59,756 nucleotides of DNA. Source: Pontibacillus yanchengensis Y32 (lineage in GTDB: Bacteria; Bacillota; Bacilli; Bacillales; BH030062). Location of the stretch: NCBI RefSeq assembly GCF_000770635.1, contig NZ_AVBF01000021.1, positions 1 through 59,756 on the forward strand, in the 5' to 3' direction. The notes under the pieces are model-generated. The model did not search any database, was not told the origin of the DNA, and saw only the letters and a list, made by a program, of their open reading frames with translations. Shown here one piece after another: positions 19,882 through 28,462 of this stretch (the stretch's first letter is position 1; every line of letters begins with the position of its first letter). The position numbers were made by a program, and so were the translations under genes.

Positions 19882-20142
19882 TTACGCATTTTTCTGATGT
19901 AAACGGTTTCTAATTAAATGTTCACTAATTTGCCCAAAATCCACTTCTTCTCCGTCGATTTCGACTACAGGAATCATCACTTGATATCGTTCTAATAAAC
20001 GGTCATCTTCATAGATATCCAGCTCTTTAATAGTAAAATCAAATTCCCCCTGAAGCTCTTTTAACACGGCTTTTGCATCCTCACATAAGTGGCAGTCTTT
20101 TTTTCCATATAAAATGATTTCTTGGTTCATCGATTGTGTCAT
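19882..20142 (-). CDS. Glutaredoxin-like thioredoxin-fold protein
   Basis: An 86-aa single thioredoxin-fold domain with a CxxC redox motif (Cys17-His-Leu-Cys20 in KKDCHLCED) and the cis-proline region VMIPVVEIDGEEVDFG. It is similar to the small DUF836/glutaredoxin family proteins of Bacillus. Its ATG overlaps the rpoN stop codon by 4 bp, so it is translationally coupled to sigma-54. A second ATG at codon 5 has a better-spaced AAAGGA site and may be the true start. Its partner is unknown. Confidence 0.8.
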   Translation of the reverse strand: MTQSMNQEIILYGKKDCHLCEDAKAVLKELQGEFDFTIKELDIYEDDRLLERYQVMIPVVEIDGEEVDFGQISEHLIRNRLHQKNA

Positions 20143-21407
20143 CCTTTCTTTTTCCTTTCTGTAGAGGAAGGGATACGTAATTCTTTTCGATATTTTGCCA
20201 CTGTTCGTCTAGATAAGTAAATACCAAACTCGTCCTTTAGCATTACACTAAGGGTTTGGTCTGAATAAGGCTTCTTTGGGTCCTCAAGCTGAATCGTTTC
20301 TTTTAGTAATTGCTTAATCGTGTAGGAAGATGCTTCTTGTCCCTTTCGCATTTTAACGCCTTGCTGAAAGAAGAATTTCACTGGATAAATGCCATGCGGT
20401 GTTTGAATATACTTATTGCGAATGGCACGACTAACGGTAGACACATGTAAGGTAACCTCATCTGCAATTTCACGCAACCGTAACGCATGTACTTGCATAG
20501 GTCCTGCATCAAAAAAGGCTTCTTGCTTCTGCACAATGCTCTCTATAATAGACAACACATTCTTTTTCCGTTGCTCAATTGCCATTTGAAGCCACTCGGC
20601 ATGCTTATATTTCTCCTGGATAAACGCCTGAGCTTCTTGGTCCTTTTCGGATAAATGAAGGAACGATTCATCCATTGTAATAGTAGGTTGATTATAGACA
20701 GATAGTTCTACTTGCCATGCTCCATCTTTCTTATAAATATAGGCATCAGGAACGATATAATCCTGCTGGACCGGCGCAACTTGAAGACCTGGCCTTGGAT
20801 GACAGCTTTGGATCAGATCTATTGCGTCCTTTGCTTCCTCATCAGTAAAGTCATAGATTTCAGCAATTCTCTCCACATCTTGATCCGCTACAAGTTGTAA
20901 ATGGTTGTGTACCAAATCAATTACATTTGCTCCACATCCGAGGCGTTGTAACTGGAGGGAGATACTCTCCTGTAACGACCATGCACCTATTCCTGCTGGT
21001 TCTAACGACTGAATAATTTGGATGGCCTCTTCCATCGTTTCTTGATTAACCTGAACTTCCCTTTCCCACTCTTGCACATCTATATCAAAATAGCCATGCT
21101 CATTTAAACTATCTATCCCAAATTCAACTGCCTGCTTCACTTGTGCTTTCATAGGAATATCTAAAAGCTGATCTTTTAGATACTCATACAAATCCTGCTC
21201 TTTCTCCGGCACCCCTGAAACAGGATACGCACTTCCGGAAGAAGGAAGTTCCCCTTTCTTCCACTCTAAAAGAGGATTCTCCTCCACTTGCTTTTCTAAG
21301 TATTCTTCCAGCTCTACTCCATTATATTGAAGGATTTCGATAGCCTGACTTAAACGTTGCGTCATTTTCCACGTAAGCTTTTGCTCTTGCGTTAACTGTG
21401 GTTTCAC
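20139..21407 (-). CDS. rpoN: RNA polymerase sigma-54 factor
   Basis: A 422-aa SigL/RpoN protein. The Gln/Leu-rich activator-binding region I is at residues 1-50 (QLTQEQKLTWKMTQRLSQAI, LQYNGVELEEYLEKQVEENPLLEW), the core-binding region occupies the middle, and the C-terminus has the HTH (LREIADEVTLHVSTVSRAI) and the RpoN box SRRTVAKYRKEL just before the end. It directs transcription from -24/-12 promoters with enhancer-binding activators; none is encoded here. A GTG start at 21407 follows AGGGG. It is named sigL in B. subtilis. Confidence 0.97.
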   Translation of the reverse strand: MKPQLTQEQKLTWKMTQRLSQAIEILQYNGVELEEYLEKQVEENPLLEWKKGELPSSGSAYPVSGVPEKEQDLYEYLKDQLLDIPMKAQVKQAVEFGIDSLNEHGYFDIDVQEWEREVQVNQETMEEAIQIIQSLEPAGIGAWSLQESISLQLQRLGCGANVIDLVHNHLQLVADQDVERIAEIYDFTDEEAKDAIDLIQSCHPRPGLQVAPVQQDYIVPDAYIYKKDGAWQVELSVYNQPTITMDESFLHLSEKDQEAQAFIQEKYKHAEWLQMAIEQRKKNVLSIIESIVQKQEAFFDAGPMQVHALRLREIADEVTLHVSTVSRAIRNKYIQTPHGIYPVKFFFQQGVKMRKGQEASSYTIKQLLKETIQLEDPKKPYSDQTLSVMLKDEFGIYLSRRTVAKYRKELRIPSSTERKKKG

Positions 21408-21593
21408 CTTTTTCGCCCCTAATTCCTAGAAAACGTTTACATCTATTGTATCAAATTTTGTATTTATTAGAGAGAGGTTTTACATTCAATACTTTTACTG
21501 GGATAATAATTTTTATTGCTTCGGATTACTTTTTATCTTAATAAGCGATGTACAGGCGGCGGACGTGCGTTGGGATTCGCTGGGACCTTTTGC

Positions 21594-21704
21594 GAGCAAG
21601 TTTTCGAAATTAAGAGCGACTTTCTTTATATAGGATCGACTTTTTAATTTTTGGAGCGACTTTTTCCACATTCAGAGCAACTTTTTCAAAATAGGAGCGA
21701 CTAG
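21594..21704 (+). repeat. Phased repeat array 1 (GAGCGAC, 20-bp period)
   Basis: Six cores (GAGCAAG, GAGCGAC, GATCGAC, GAGCGAC, GAGCAAC, GAGCGAC) start at 21594, 21614, 21634, 21654, 21675 and 21695, spaced 20, 20, 20, 21 and 20 bp by AT-rich linkers that vary freely. A GC-rich block (GGCGGACGTGCG) lies to the left. It is in the divergent region between rpoN and the orphan mur ligase gene. It does not code and is not a CRISPR: the linkers are too short and no cas gene is near. Confidence 0.85.
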
Positions 21705-22011
21705 CCCCTTAGCCAAATCATTAAAATGATGAGTAAAAGAAATCTTGTTTATCTTATATGCCATTAGCTAGAATTGCGACTATAGAATTTTTTTATGTCA
21801 CAATCCGCGTTAACCATCTATCCCTCATTATATTTCTTTAGTAACACATAGTAACGTTTAGTTTTTTTAAGTTAGGTATAGGATAAAAGTGTGTACCATT
21901 TACCTTTTACCACCCAATTGTACTTAACAAGTATTGATTCTATATCTCCCCTATTAAAAAGAACAGATAACAACGAAATACATAATATATGCTTCATTTA
22001 AGGAGAGCAAA

Positions 22012-23463
22012 ATGACGATTCAGGAATTACTACACGAACTGCAAACAGAACTAGAAAGTTATCAACTATACGGAAAAGAAGATACCCCTATTTATGGTAT
22101 AGAAGATGACTCTCGTAACGTTAAGGAAGGCTATGTATTTGTAGCCATACAAGGGTATAGTAGAGATGGCCATGATTATATCGACGAAGCTCTTCAAAAT
22201 GGTGCTTGCGCAATAATCGTAGACAAGGAAGTCCCTAGTTATTCCGTTCCTTATTTTAACGTGAAAAATAGTAGGAAAGCTTTAGGTGTCATAAGTAAGA
22301 GCTTTTACCATTCCCCATCAAAGGATAAAATGCTTATTGGCATAACAGGAACGAACGGAAAAACAACTACTAGCTACTTATTAAAGCAAGTAATAGAAGC
22401 CAATGGTCAATCCTGCTCTCTAATAGGCACGACACAAAACATTATTAACGGAGAGGTCTCCCCTTCTATCAATACCACACCAAATTCACTTGGTTTAAAC
22501 AAACTGTTAACTGAAAGCAATGATCAAGTAGTTATCATGGAAGTATCTTCTCACGCTTTAACCCAATATCGTGTTGAAGGGATGGAATTTGATTACGCTT
22601 TATTTACTAACCTTAGCCAGGATCACTTAGATTATCATGCTTCCATGGAAGAGTATTTTGAAGCAAAAAGCATGTTGTTCGGCATGTTGAAAGAAAACGG
22701 TAAAGCTGTGGTTAATATAGATGATGGGTGGGGGGAGCAGTTAGCACATAACTTACAGAGTAAAGTATCCCTCTACACTATCGGAAAAGATGAGCAGAGT
22801 GATTTCAGGATGAATCCTAAGAGTATGAGCCCACCCTCTCTAGAAGTTCAAGCTGGCAGTCATACAATCACTATATCCCCTGAGCTGAAGGGACTTTACA
22901 ATATGTACAACGTTACCATGGCTTTCGCAACTGCACAGCTTATAGGAATAGACCCTGATACAATCAAAAAATCACTAGAAGCGTTTGCTGGGGTGGAGGG
23001 ACGCTTCCAAGTGTACAAGCAACAAGGCGGGGCTACTGCAGTAATCGATTATGCTCATACACCGGATGCCATTTTTCATTGCCTTACAACCGTAAGAGAA
23101 CAAGGCGCACGAAACATCATTCATGTATTCGGTTTTAGAGGAGATAGAGACCCTACTAAACGAGCGTCGATGCTGTCCACCTCTAGCGAACTAAGTGATT
23201 CCTATATCTTAACCTTTGATAACCTAAACACGGTTTCTTCTAATAATATGAAGGACACTCTATTGCATTTACAGAATGAACACGGTAATGAAAAGGGAAC
23301 TGTTATACCCGACCGTACTCTCGCAATAAAACAAGCTTTGGAGTGGGCCGGTGAGGAAGATTGGGTTGTGATAACTGGAAAAGGAAATGAGAAATACCAA
23401 CAAGAATATGAGCTCCAGACAAGTTCTGATCCTGATACTGTTTCGTTACTTACGAAGGCATAA
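22012..23463 (+). CDS. MurE-like Mur ligase, orphan copy
   Basis: A 483-aa ATP-dependent ligase with the three Mur domains: substrate domain (residues 1-105, DDSRNVKEGYVFVAIQG), ATP domain with the P-loop GTNGKTT (113-119) and the carbamylated-Lys position K219 in EAKSMLF, and the C-terminal domain (DYAHTPDA at 346-353, GDRDPTKR at 377-384, GKGNEKYQ at 456-463). MurE enzymes add the third stem-peptide residue to UDP-MurNAc-dipeptide; the residue bound is set by a DNPR (DAP) or DNPA-type (Lys) motif, which here reads DNLN at 403-406. It is not in a dcw cluster. It may be a paralogue with another acceptor amino acid. RBS is AAGGAG. Confidence 0.85.
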   Translation: MTIQELLHELQTELESYQLYGKEDTPIYGIEDDSRNVKEGYVFVAIQGYSRDGHDYIDEALQNGACAIIVDKEVPSYSVPYFNVKNSRKALGVISKSFYHSPSKDKMLIGITGTNGKTTTSYLLKQVIEANGQSCSLIGTTQNIINGEVSPSINTTPNSLGLNKLLTESNDQVVIMEVSSHALTQYRVEGMEFDYALFTNLSQDHLDYHASMEEYFEAKSMLFGMLKENGKAVVNIDDGWGEQLAHNLQSKVSLYTIGKDEQSDFRMNPKSMSPPSLEVQAGSHTITISPELKGLYNMYNVTMAFATAQLIGIDPDTIKKSLEAFAGVEGRFQVYKQQGGATAVIDYAHTPDAIFHCLTTVREQGARNIIHVFGFRGDRDPTKRASMLSTSSELSDSYILTFDNLNTVSSNNMKDTLLHLQNEHGNEKGTVIPDRTLAIKQALEWAGEEDWVVITGKGNEKYQQEYELQTSSDPDTVSLLTKA

Positions 23464-23500
23464 ACATTAAGAAGTAGACCTGTACACACCTTTTCTTATG

Positions 23501-23719
23501 AACAAAAGCGCAAGCGCCCGTTAAGCGACGTACAAACTGCTGCCCACACGACGTGGGTTGGTTCGATGTTGCTACGTGACGTAGCGATTTTAATCGAATT
23601 TCCCTTGAATCCGTATGAGATAAAGGAAACACGAAGAGCGTTAGCGATTCGATGTTGACTTATCGTAAGGAGGTGCAGGAAGTTTGCTAGTCGCTGGGCG
23701 CTGGGCGCTGGAGCTGGAC
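23501..23719 (+). repeat. Dispersed multi-hairpin repeat, copy B
   Basis: It is nearly identical to copy A over the core (CAAAAGCGCAAGCGCCC to GCTGGAGCTGGAC), with all inner hairpins kept. GCTGGGC is duplicated near the right end, and the 60-bp right arm of copies A and D is absent. It lies between the convergent mur ligase gene and the 87-aa membrane protein gene. Confidence 0.85.
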
Positions 23720-23732
23720 ATAAAGAAAAGCA

Positions 23733-23996
23733 CTACTGATCAACGTTCTTAGAATAATGGTAAAACTCCGTTTGTTTTTGGAGAATTTGGTTTTGTTTAG
23801 AGAGTAATGAGATGACTTCTGACATTCCAATCAAAAACAATCCTATAAACAACCCAGCAATGGCACAGATGAGAAGGATATTACCTGGAGCTTGAAAAAA
23901 GACAAAACCTGTCAAACAACCGATACTAACGAGGAAAATCCCTATATAGAATAAAGCTTTAGAGATTCTATTTTTACTATCATTCATCACCTTCAC
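23733..23996 (-). CDS. Small membrane protein, 87 aa
   Basis: Two hydrophobic segments (about residues 13-33 and 38-63) and a polar C-terminal tail with a coiled-coil-like KQNQILQKQTEF. No family is recognised. The start is uncertain: GTG at 23996, GTG two codons on, or ATG three codons on are all near the GGAG site. It lies between a repeat element and the tRNA gene. Confidence 0.5.
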   Translation of the reverse strand: MKVMNDSKNRISKALFYIGIFLVSIGCLTGFVFFQAPGNILLICAIAGLFIGLFLIGMSEVISLLSKQNQILQKQTEFYHYSKNVDQ

Positions 23997-24088
23997 ACTC
24001 CAGACTACATAATTATTTTCTATATGGTATCACACATTTTCCATGTATTGTATGTAGAAGAAGGTGTAATTGGAGTCTGTTATATAAA

Positions 24089-24117
24089 AAAAACCTCCCT
24101 ATAAAATTAGGGAGGTT
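24089..24117 (-). terminator. Terminator after tRNA-Arg
   Basis: AACCTCCCT (24092-24100) pairs with AGGGAGGTT (24109-24117) and is followed on the minus strand by TTTTTTT. It ends the tRNA transcript 20 bp beyond the mature 3' end. Confidence 0.9.
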
Positions 24118-24135
24118 ACTCATTTCATTATAGAA

Positions 24136-24209
24136 TGCGCCCGGAGGGATTCGAACCCCCGACCTTTAGAACCGGAATCTAACGCTCTATCCAACTGAGC
24201 TACGGGCGC
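24136..24209 (-). tRNA. tRNA-Arg (anticodon CCG)
   Basis: A 74-nt cloverleaf on the minus strand: acceptor GCGCCCG / CGGGCGC with discriminator A, D-arm AGCTCAGTTGGATAGAGC, anticodon stem TTAGA/TCTAA with loop TTCCGGT giving anticodon CCG (codon CGG), and a T-arm with GGTTCGAATCC. The CCA is not encoded. It is a single-gene transcription unit. Confidence 0.96.
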
Positions 24210-24331
24210 ATGAAAAGGACAAGTATTATTATAAGGGTTACAGCTTCTGTAATTCAAGTGGCAATTTTCGTATGAGTCTCCTCTGCATGCCTTAGCACCC
24301 TCTAGGAAAAGCTATCCTAAGAGGTGATACA

Positions 24332-24742
24332 ATGAGCTCAGGTATGCTTTTATGGACTTTATTTTTATTCATGATTTTCTTTATTGGCATTATTAAATAT
24401 TTTTGCTATCCCATTCCCATTTTACAACACTATTCAGAACAACCACCTACCCATTCAACTTCCTTACGTAAAATGTATTACATTTTACAAGTCAATGGCT
24501 ATATACCATTTACCCATGTGAAAGTTGGAAAGGTTAACGTTGACATTGCATTGTTAGACGTAAAAGTAGCTATTCTGTATTATAGAGCACAGGATTTACT
24601 ATTTCCTGCAAAAAAACGTCGTATGGAAAAGCACAAACAGTTTCTACAGCGAAATGGTTGGACTGTGTGGTATGTAAGGGAAAAAGACCTAACCCAGCAG
24701 TTCCATCAAACCATGCACAAAATCAAAGATCTCAAAAAATAA
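24332..24742 (+). CDS. Membrane-anchored protein with a nuclease-like fold, 136 aa
   Basis: An N-terminal membrane segment (residues 5-24) is followed by a soluble domain. The pattern VNVDIALLDVKVAILYY at about 69-85, then RRMEKHKQFLQRNGWTVWYV at about 96-115 and a terminal helix, resembles the strand-strand-helix core of DUF559/Vsr-type PD-(D/E)xK nucleases (VDFALP..., IEVDG, R...KD..L..GW.V). The acidic Glu and Asp of the second motif are missing (AILYY), so catalysis is doubtful. The resemblance is by eye only. The start has AGAGGTG ahead of ATG. Confidence 0.5.
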   Translation: MSSGMLLWTLFLFMIFFIGIIKYFCYPIPILQHYSEQPPTHSTSLRKMYYILQVNGYIPFTHVKVGKVNVDIALLDVKVAILYYRAQDLLFPAKKRRMEKHKQFLQRNGWTVWYVREKDLTQQFHQTMHKIKDLKK

Positions 24743-24861
24743 TCCCCGTTTCTGATGTTTATCTTTTATAGATAGGGGAAAAATTGTGTAGTGTGCTACC
24801 TTTTTGCATACACATGTAAAAGAAGGAAGGTCAAACGTACATAAATCACGAATATATATAT

Positions 24862-25075
24862 ACAAAAGCGCAAGCGCCCGGTTTGCGACGTATATGCTGC
24901 GGCCCACACGATGTGGGTTGGTTCGATGTTGCTACGTGATGCAGCGATTTTAATCGAACTTCCTTTAAAACCGTAGGAGATAAAGGCAACACGAAATCAT
25001 GCGTGATTCGATGTTAACTTATCGTACGGAGGCGAGGGAAGCATACTAGTCGCTGGGCGCTGGAGCTGGACGCGG
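24862..25075 (+). repeat. Dispersed multi-hairpin repeat, copy C
   Basis: This is the most diverged copy. Stems CCCAC/GTGGG and GTTCGAT/ATCGAAC are preserved, while the inner GCTACG stem has one mismatch and the ACACGAA...TTCGATGT stem gains a paired TCA/TGA extension absent in copies A and B. It lies between the 136-aa gene and clpP. Confidence 0.8.
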
Positions 25076-25200
25076 CAAAAGCGGAAGCGACTGCTTAGCT
25101 CCGTACGCATAAGCAAGATTTTCGTAAGAGGCGTTTAGCCTCTGGAGAAAAGATTGCTTATGACGCTAGGAGCTAGGAGCCGCAGCTGGACGTGGCAAAA
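25076..25200 (+). repeat. Related GC-rich repeat element next to copy C
   Basis: It begins AAAAGCGGAAGCGACTGC and ends GCCGCAGCTGGACGTGG, mimicking both ends of the multi-hairpin repeat but with a different interior. The interior forms ATAAGCAA/TTGCTTAT around AGGCGTTTAGCCTC. It is directly fused to copy C, giving a tandem of two element types. Confidence 0.6.
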
Positions 25201-25258
25201 GCTCAGGGGCCCGTTCAGTAAGCCATACAGAATAGAAAAATAAAGGTAAAACCTTTTG

Positions 25259-25288
25259 TTTGACCTTCCCTGACCTTACATGTATGAT
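25259..25288 (+). promoter_or_regulatory. clpP promoter with CtsR operator
   Basis: A SigA promoter: TTGACC (25260-25265), a 17-bp spacer, TATGAT (25283-25288). A CtsR box overlaps it at 25259-25277; on the minus strand it reads AAGGTCAGGGAAGGTCAAA, matching the heptad direct repeat GGTCAAA-N-A-N-GGTCAAA. Repressor bound here would cover the -35 box and spacer; heat shock or other stress would release it. Confidence 0.9.
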
Positions 25289-25343
25289 AAACATAGTTAC
25301 TTACTTTTCTGTACATCAGAATTATTTAAAGGAGGAACATTCC

Positions 25344-25934
25344 ATGAATTTAATACCTACAGTTATTGAACAAACAAACCGTGGTGAACGTGCATATGAC
25401 ATTTACTCCCGTTTGTTAAAAGACAGAATTATTATGCTAGGCAGTGGCATTGATGATAACGTAGCAAACTCTATTGTTGCGCAAATGCTATTCCTATCTG
25501 CTGAGGATCCAGACAAAGATATCTCACTATACATTAACTCCCCAGGTGGTTCCATCACAGCTGGAATGGCCATCTATGATACAATGCAGTTTATCAAACC
25601 AAATGTATCTACAATCTGCACAGGTATGGCTGCTTCAATGGGCGCTTTCCTTCTTGCAGCAGGTGAACCAGGCAAGCGTTTCGCACTTCCAAACAGTGAA
25701 GTAATGATTCACCAACCACTAGGTGGTACGCAAGGTCAAGCAGCAGACATCCAAATTCACGCGAACCGCATTATCAAAATGCGCGAAAAACTAAACCAAA
25801 TTCTTTCTGAGCGTACAGGTCAAGATTATGAAGTAATCGCACGCGACACAGACCGCGACAACTTCATGTCAGCTCACGAAGCGAAAGAATATGGCCTTAT
25901 CGACAGCGTAATGGAGAAGAAAACGGACGAATAG
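25344..25934 (+). CDS. clpP: ATP-dependent Clp protease proteolytic subunit
   Basis: A 196-aa serine peptidase that forms the 14-mer chamber working with ClpC, ClpX or ClpE. The catalytic triad is Ser98 (TGMAASMGA), His123 (VMIHQPLGG) and Asp172. The length equals that of B. subtilis ClpP. The start at 25344 has GGAGG 8 bp ahead; an upstream in-frame extension has none and would include the promoter. It is monocistronic, between a CtsR-controlled promoter and a strong terminator. Confidence 0.98.
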   Translation: MNLIPTVIEQTNRGERAYDIYSRLLKDRIIMLGSGIDDNVANSIVAQMLFLSAEDPDKDISLYINSPGGSITAGMAIYDTMQFIKPNVSTICTGMAASMGAFLLAAGEPGKRFALPNSEVMIHQPLGGTQGQAADIQIHANRIIKMREKLNQILSERTGQDYEVIARDTDRDNFMSAHEAKEYGLIDSVMEKKTDE

Positions 25935-25994
25935 AAAATAACTAATAAAGCTTTGGTCGTTTTAGATTATAAAACACTAGAGAGCAATATTTTT

Positions 25995-26032
25995 CGCATA
26001 CGAATTCGTAATTAATTCGTATGCGATTTTTT
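25995..26032 (+). terminator. clpP terminator
   Basis: A perfect 12-bp stem, CGCATACGAATT (25995-26006) with AATTCGTATGCG (26014-26025), then ATTTTTTG. Confidence 0.93.
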
Positions 26033-26129
26033 GTGATGAGAACAACATTTTCATAACTTCTCAGCTACAAATTTAGTTATACATGACAGCCCAGCTCTTA
26101 CTTCCAGCATAAGTTAAAGTTAAATACAC

Positions 26130-27200
26130 TTAACTAATTAACTCTTTGAAAACAGCATTTGCAATATTTGCATTAACGTTGTCCTCTAAACTCAGTGCAA
26201 TCTTTAGCAACCTGATTAGTTTTAATTGAATGGTAGAAAAGACAACAATTCCAATTCCTCTTTCTTTTAAAAAACCACAATACGTATGGAACCCAAGGGT
26301 GGTCCCTCCATGATGAATGATTGGTTCGGTACACCATTCTTTTTTCTCGATAAACCAGCCTAACCCCATTTTTGTTTTTTTAGATGGTGTATTTCCGTGA
26401 ATTTGATGAGAAAGAGATACCGCATCCTTTAAATGGGTGTCCCTCATGCCCATTTGGTATTCTAAGTAAGTGAGCATATCATGTAGTGTACTCTTTAATA
26501 TTCCTGCCCCAGGTGTTGCTGGAATCTCAATCTGCGGGATTCGTTCTCCTTTTGCATTATAAGAGGTCGTGTAACGGTTTAGATTTTCATCCTTTACAGT
26601 TACAAAGGTATCCATCATACCAAAAGGAGTTAAAATTTGCTCGGTTATCGCAGTTTCATAATCCTCCCCCAATATGTCGCATAATACATTACCAAGCAAT
26701 CCTACCCCTAAGTTAGAGTATCCCCATTTCTTACCTATATGTTTTTTCAATGGATAATCAGTAAAAAAACGATGTAAATCTTCGGTTGTGTAATACTTAA
26801 AGACATTATGTTTGGCATCCTCATCCTGCTTCATTCGTTTTCGTAAAACCTTCATATCTTCTCTAGGCAGCCCAGAAAGATGAGTGGAAAGGTGCCTGAA
26901 CGTAATCTCTTTTCCATTATTCACTAATGACTTTTTATATTCTGGCTTGTATTTTACAATCGGATCGTCTAGAGATATCGTTCCCTCTACAACCATCTTA
27001 GCTAGCAAAAGGCTAGTAAAGGTTTTCGTCGTAGATCCAATTTCAAAAATCATATCTTTCACATTTGTTTCATTAGGTTCATCGTAAAATTGTCCGTCAT
27101 AAAATCGTCCTTCTTTCGTTACAACCCCAATAGCAATACTTCCATTCTTTGCCTTTCTTAATTCTTTTTCTGTTAAAGCTTCATACCATTCTTTCTTCAT
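26130..27200 (-). CDS. Serine hydrolase of the beta-lactamase (class C/PBP-like) family
   Basis: A 356-aa protein with the penicillin-recognising fold. The SxxK nucleophile motif is Ser56-Thr-Thr-Lys59 (EIGSTTKTF), the YxN motif is Tyr161-Ser-Asn163 (WGYSNLG), and the third motif is HHGGT near residue 310. No signal peptide or membrane anchor is seen, so it may act in the cytosol as an esterase or D-aminopeptidase. The start at 27200 follows AAGGAGGAGAAATC; an extension of 17 codons upstream lacks support. Confidence 0.88.
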   Translation of the reverse strand: MKKEWYEALTEKELRKAKNGSIAIGVVTKEGRFYDGQFYDEPNETNVKDMIFEIGSTTKTFTSLLLAKMVVEGTISLDDPIVKYKPEYKKSLVNNGKEITFRHLSTHLSGLPREDMKVLRKRMKQDEDAKHNVFKYYTTEDLHRFFTDYPLKKHIGKKWGYSNLGVGLLGNVLCDILGEDYETAITEQILTPFGMMDTFVTVKDENLNRYTTSYNAKGERIPQIEIPATPGAGILKSTLHDMLTYLEYQMGMRDTHLKDAVSLSHQIHGNTPSKKTKMGLGWFIEKKEWCTEPIIHHGGTTLGFHTYCGFLKERGIGIVVFSTIQLKLIRLLKIALSLEDNVNANIANAVFKELIS

Positions 27201-27461
27201 GATTTCTCCTCCTTTAAAACAATGGCATTTAAGATCATGCCCCCTTAGCACTTAATGCCTTCTAAATGGAATATATTATTTTTTTAATCAGGGGAGTGAG
27301 TATGTTCACCTTAATTCCATTTCCTTATAATCAACTTGTTTTACTCCCCCATTCACTTGAGTTTATTCTTTGTAGTGTTAAAAAATTTGCAACTTTTGAC
27401 ACTAGAAGATGATTATTATATAAAACAGAGTCCCCCAAGTACCTATTTCAATTAAACATCA
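27201..27461. other. Intergenic stretch, no gene seen
   Basis: AT-rich sequence that should hold the promoter of the hydrolase gene. GGGGAGT near 27290 and ACTCCCC near 27342 are inverted but far apart. Nothing else recognised. Confidence 0.4.
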
Positions 27462-27524
27462 CAAAAAAAGTAGTTCCATATGGAGTGCAAAATAGAAATT
27501 TGCACTTCAAGACGGAACTACTTC
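27462..27524 (-). terminator. Long terminator of the lipid kinase gene
   Basis: AAGTAGTTCC (27468-27477) pairs with GGAACTACTT (27514-27523); an inner GAAGTGCAAA-like / TTTGCACTCC stem extends the hairpin. TTTTTTTG follows on the minus strand. A 14-bp palindrome ATTAGGTACCTAAT lies just upstream at 27530-27543. Confidence 0.85.
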
Positions 27525-27580
27525 CTACATTAGGTACCTAATAACTCGTTTAGTATTTATCTATCAAAACAAGCTACTTG

Positions 27581-28462
27581 TTATTCTACTATCACATCAA
27601 TATGAGCAGGTTTGACATCAATGGAAACAGGTAAAGGATCTCCTTCTTCCCCATCTACATTTGTCACAAGTTTATCCTCTGAACTTACGTGGAGGTTTTG
27701 TGCTGTGAAATAATCAACGTCATCGTCATCCTTCAGATGCCCACGTAGAATCGATGTAACAATAGATGATAGGCGAACCATATTTACTTTTTTAATAATA
27801 TAGCAATGGAGAACGCCATCATTCACTTCCGCTTCCGGGGCAAGTTTTTCGAACCCAGCAGTAGAATTTGTTAAGGCAGCTAGAAAAAGGAACGATTCCC
27901 CTTCCCACGTTTGATCACCGTGCTCTATTTTTAGTTGGTACTCCTTTTGATGAGTCAGTGTTTTGAAGCCTTCCAACATGTAAGCAAGCGGACCAAACTT
28001 TGTTTTTTCCTCAGGTGTCACCTCATATATAGCTTCAGCAACAGACCCTATCGCGATAATATTAACAAAGTAACGATCATTGAAGCGTCCAATATCGACG
28101 CTTCTTGTATTGTCAGAATGCAAGATTTCAATCGCTTTTTTCGGATCAAGTGGGACATTAATAGCTCGAGCGAAATCATTTACGGTACCAAGTGGAATAA
28201 TGCCTAGCTTTGGACGATGGTGTTGGTCAACCATTCCATTAACGGTTTCATTTAATGTACCATCGCCACCTAGAGAGACGACTAAATCAAATTCATTTTT
28301 ACACGCGTCCTGGCAATACTTCGTCGCGTCGAGCTCTTTCTCCGTTTGGGAGACCTGAACCTCGTAGCCTTTATTCGCTAATATTGAGCGTATATCTTCA
28401 ACATAATCAACCGCATCCTCTTTACCAGACGAAGGATTGACGATTATCATTGCTTGTTTCAA
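27581..28462 (-). CDS. YegS/BmrU-family lipid kinase
   Basis: A 293-aa soluble diacylglycerol-kinase-like enzyme. The nucleotide-binding motif is GGDGT at residues 65-69 (VVSLGGDGTLNETVNG), preceded by the NPSSGK start motif; the C-terminal beta-sandwich carries the DGDPLP-like VDGEEGDPLP. Family members phosphorylate diacylglycerol (DgkB) or other lipids. It may be DgkB or the BmrU paralogue; the neighbourhood does not decide. A TTG start at 28462 follows GAGGAGG. Confidence 0.9.
   Translation of the reverse strand: MKQAMIIVNPSSGKEDAVDYVEDIRSILANKGYEVQVSQTEKELDATKYCQDACKNEFDLVVSLGGDGTLNETVNGMVDQHHRPKLGIIPLGTVNDFARAINVPLDPKKAIEILHSDNTRSVDIGRFNDRYFVNIIAIGSVAEAIYEVTPEEKTKFGPLAYMLEGFKTLTHQKEYQLKIEHGDQTWEGESFLFLAALTNSTAGFEKLAPEAEVNDGVLHCYIIKKVNMVRLSSIVTSILRGHLKDDDDVDYFTAQNLHVSSEDKLVTNVDGEEGDPLPVSIDVKPAHIDVIVE

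Noticed and set aside
21594-21704. Array 1 as a CRISPR array
   Set aside because: Repeats are 7 bp with 13-bp linkers, far below CRISPR sizes, cores vary, and no cas genes are near.
25260-25343. N-terminal extension of ClpP
   Set aside because: It would begin inside the promoter/CtsR box and lacks a ribosome-binding site; the start at 25344 has GGAGG and gives the standard length.
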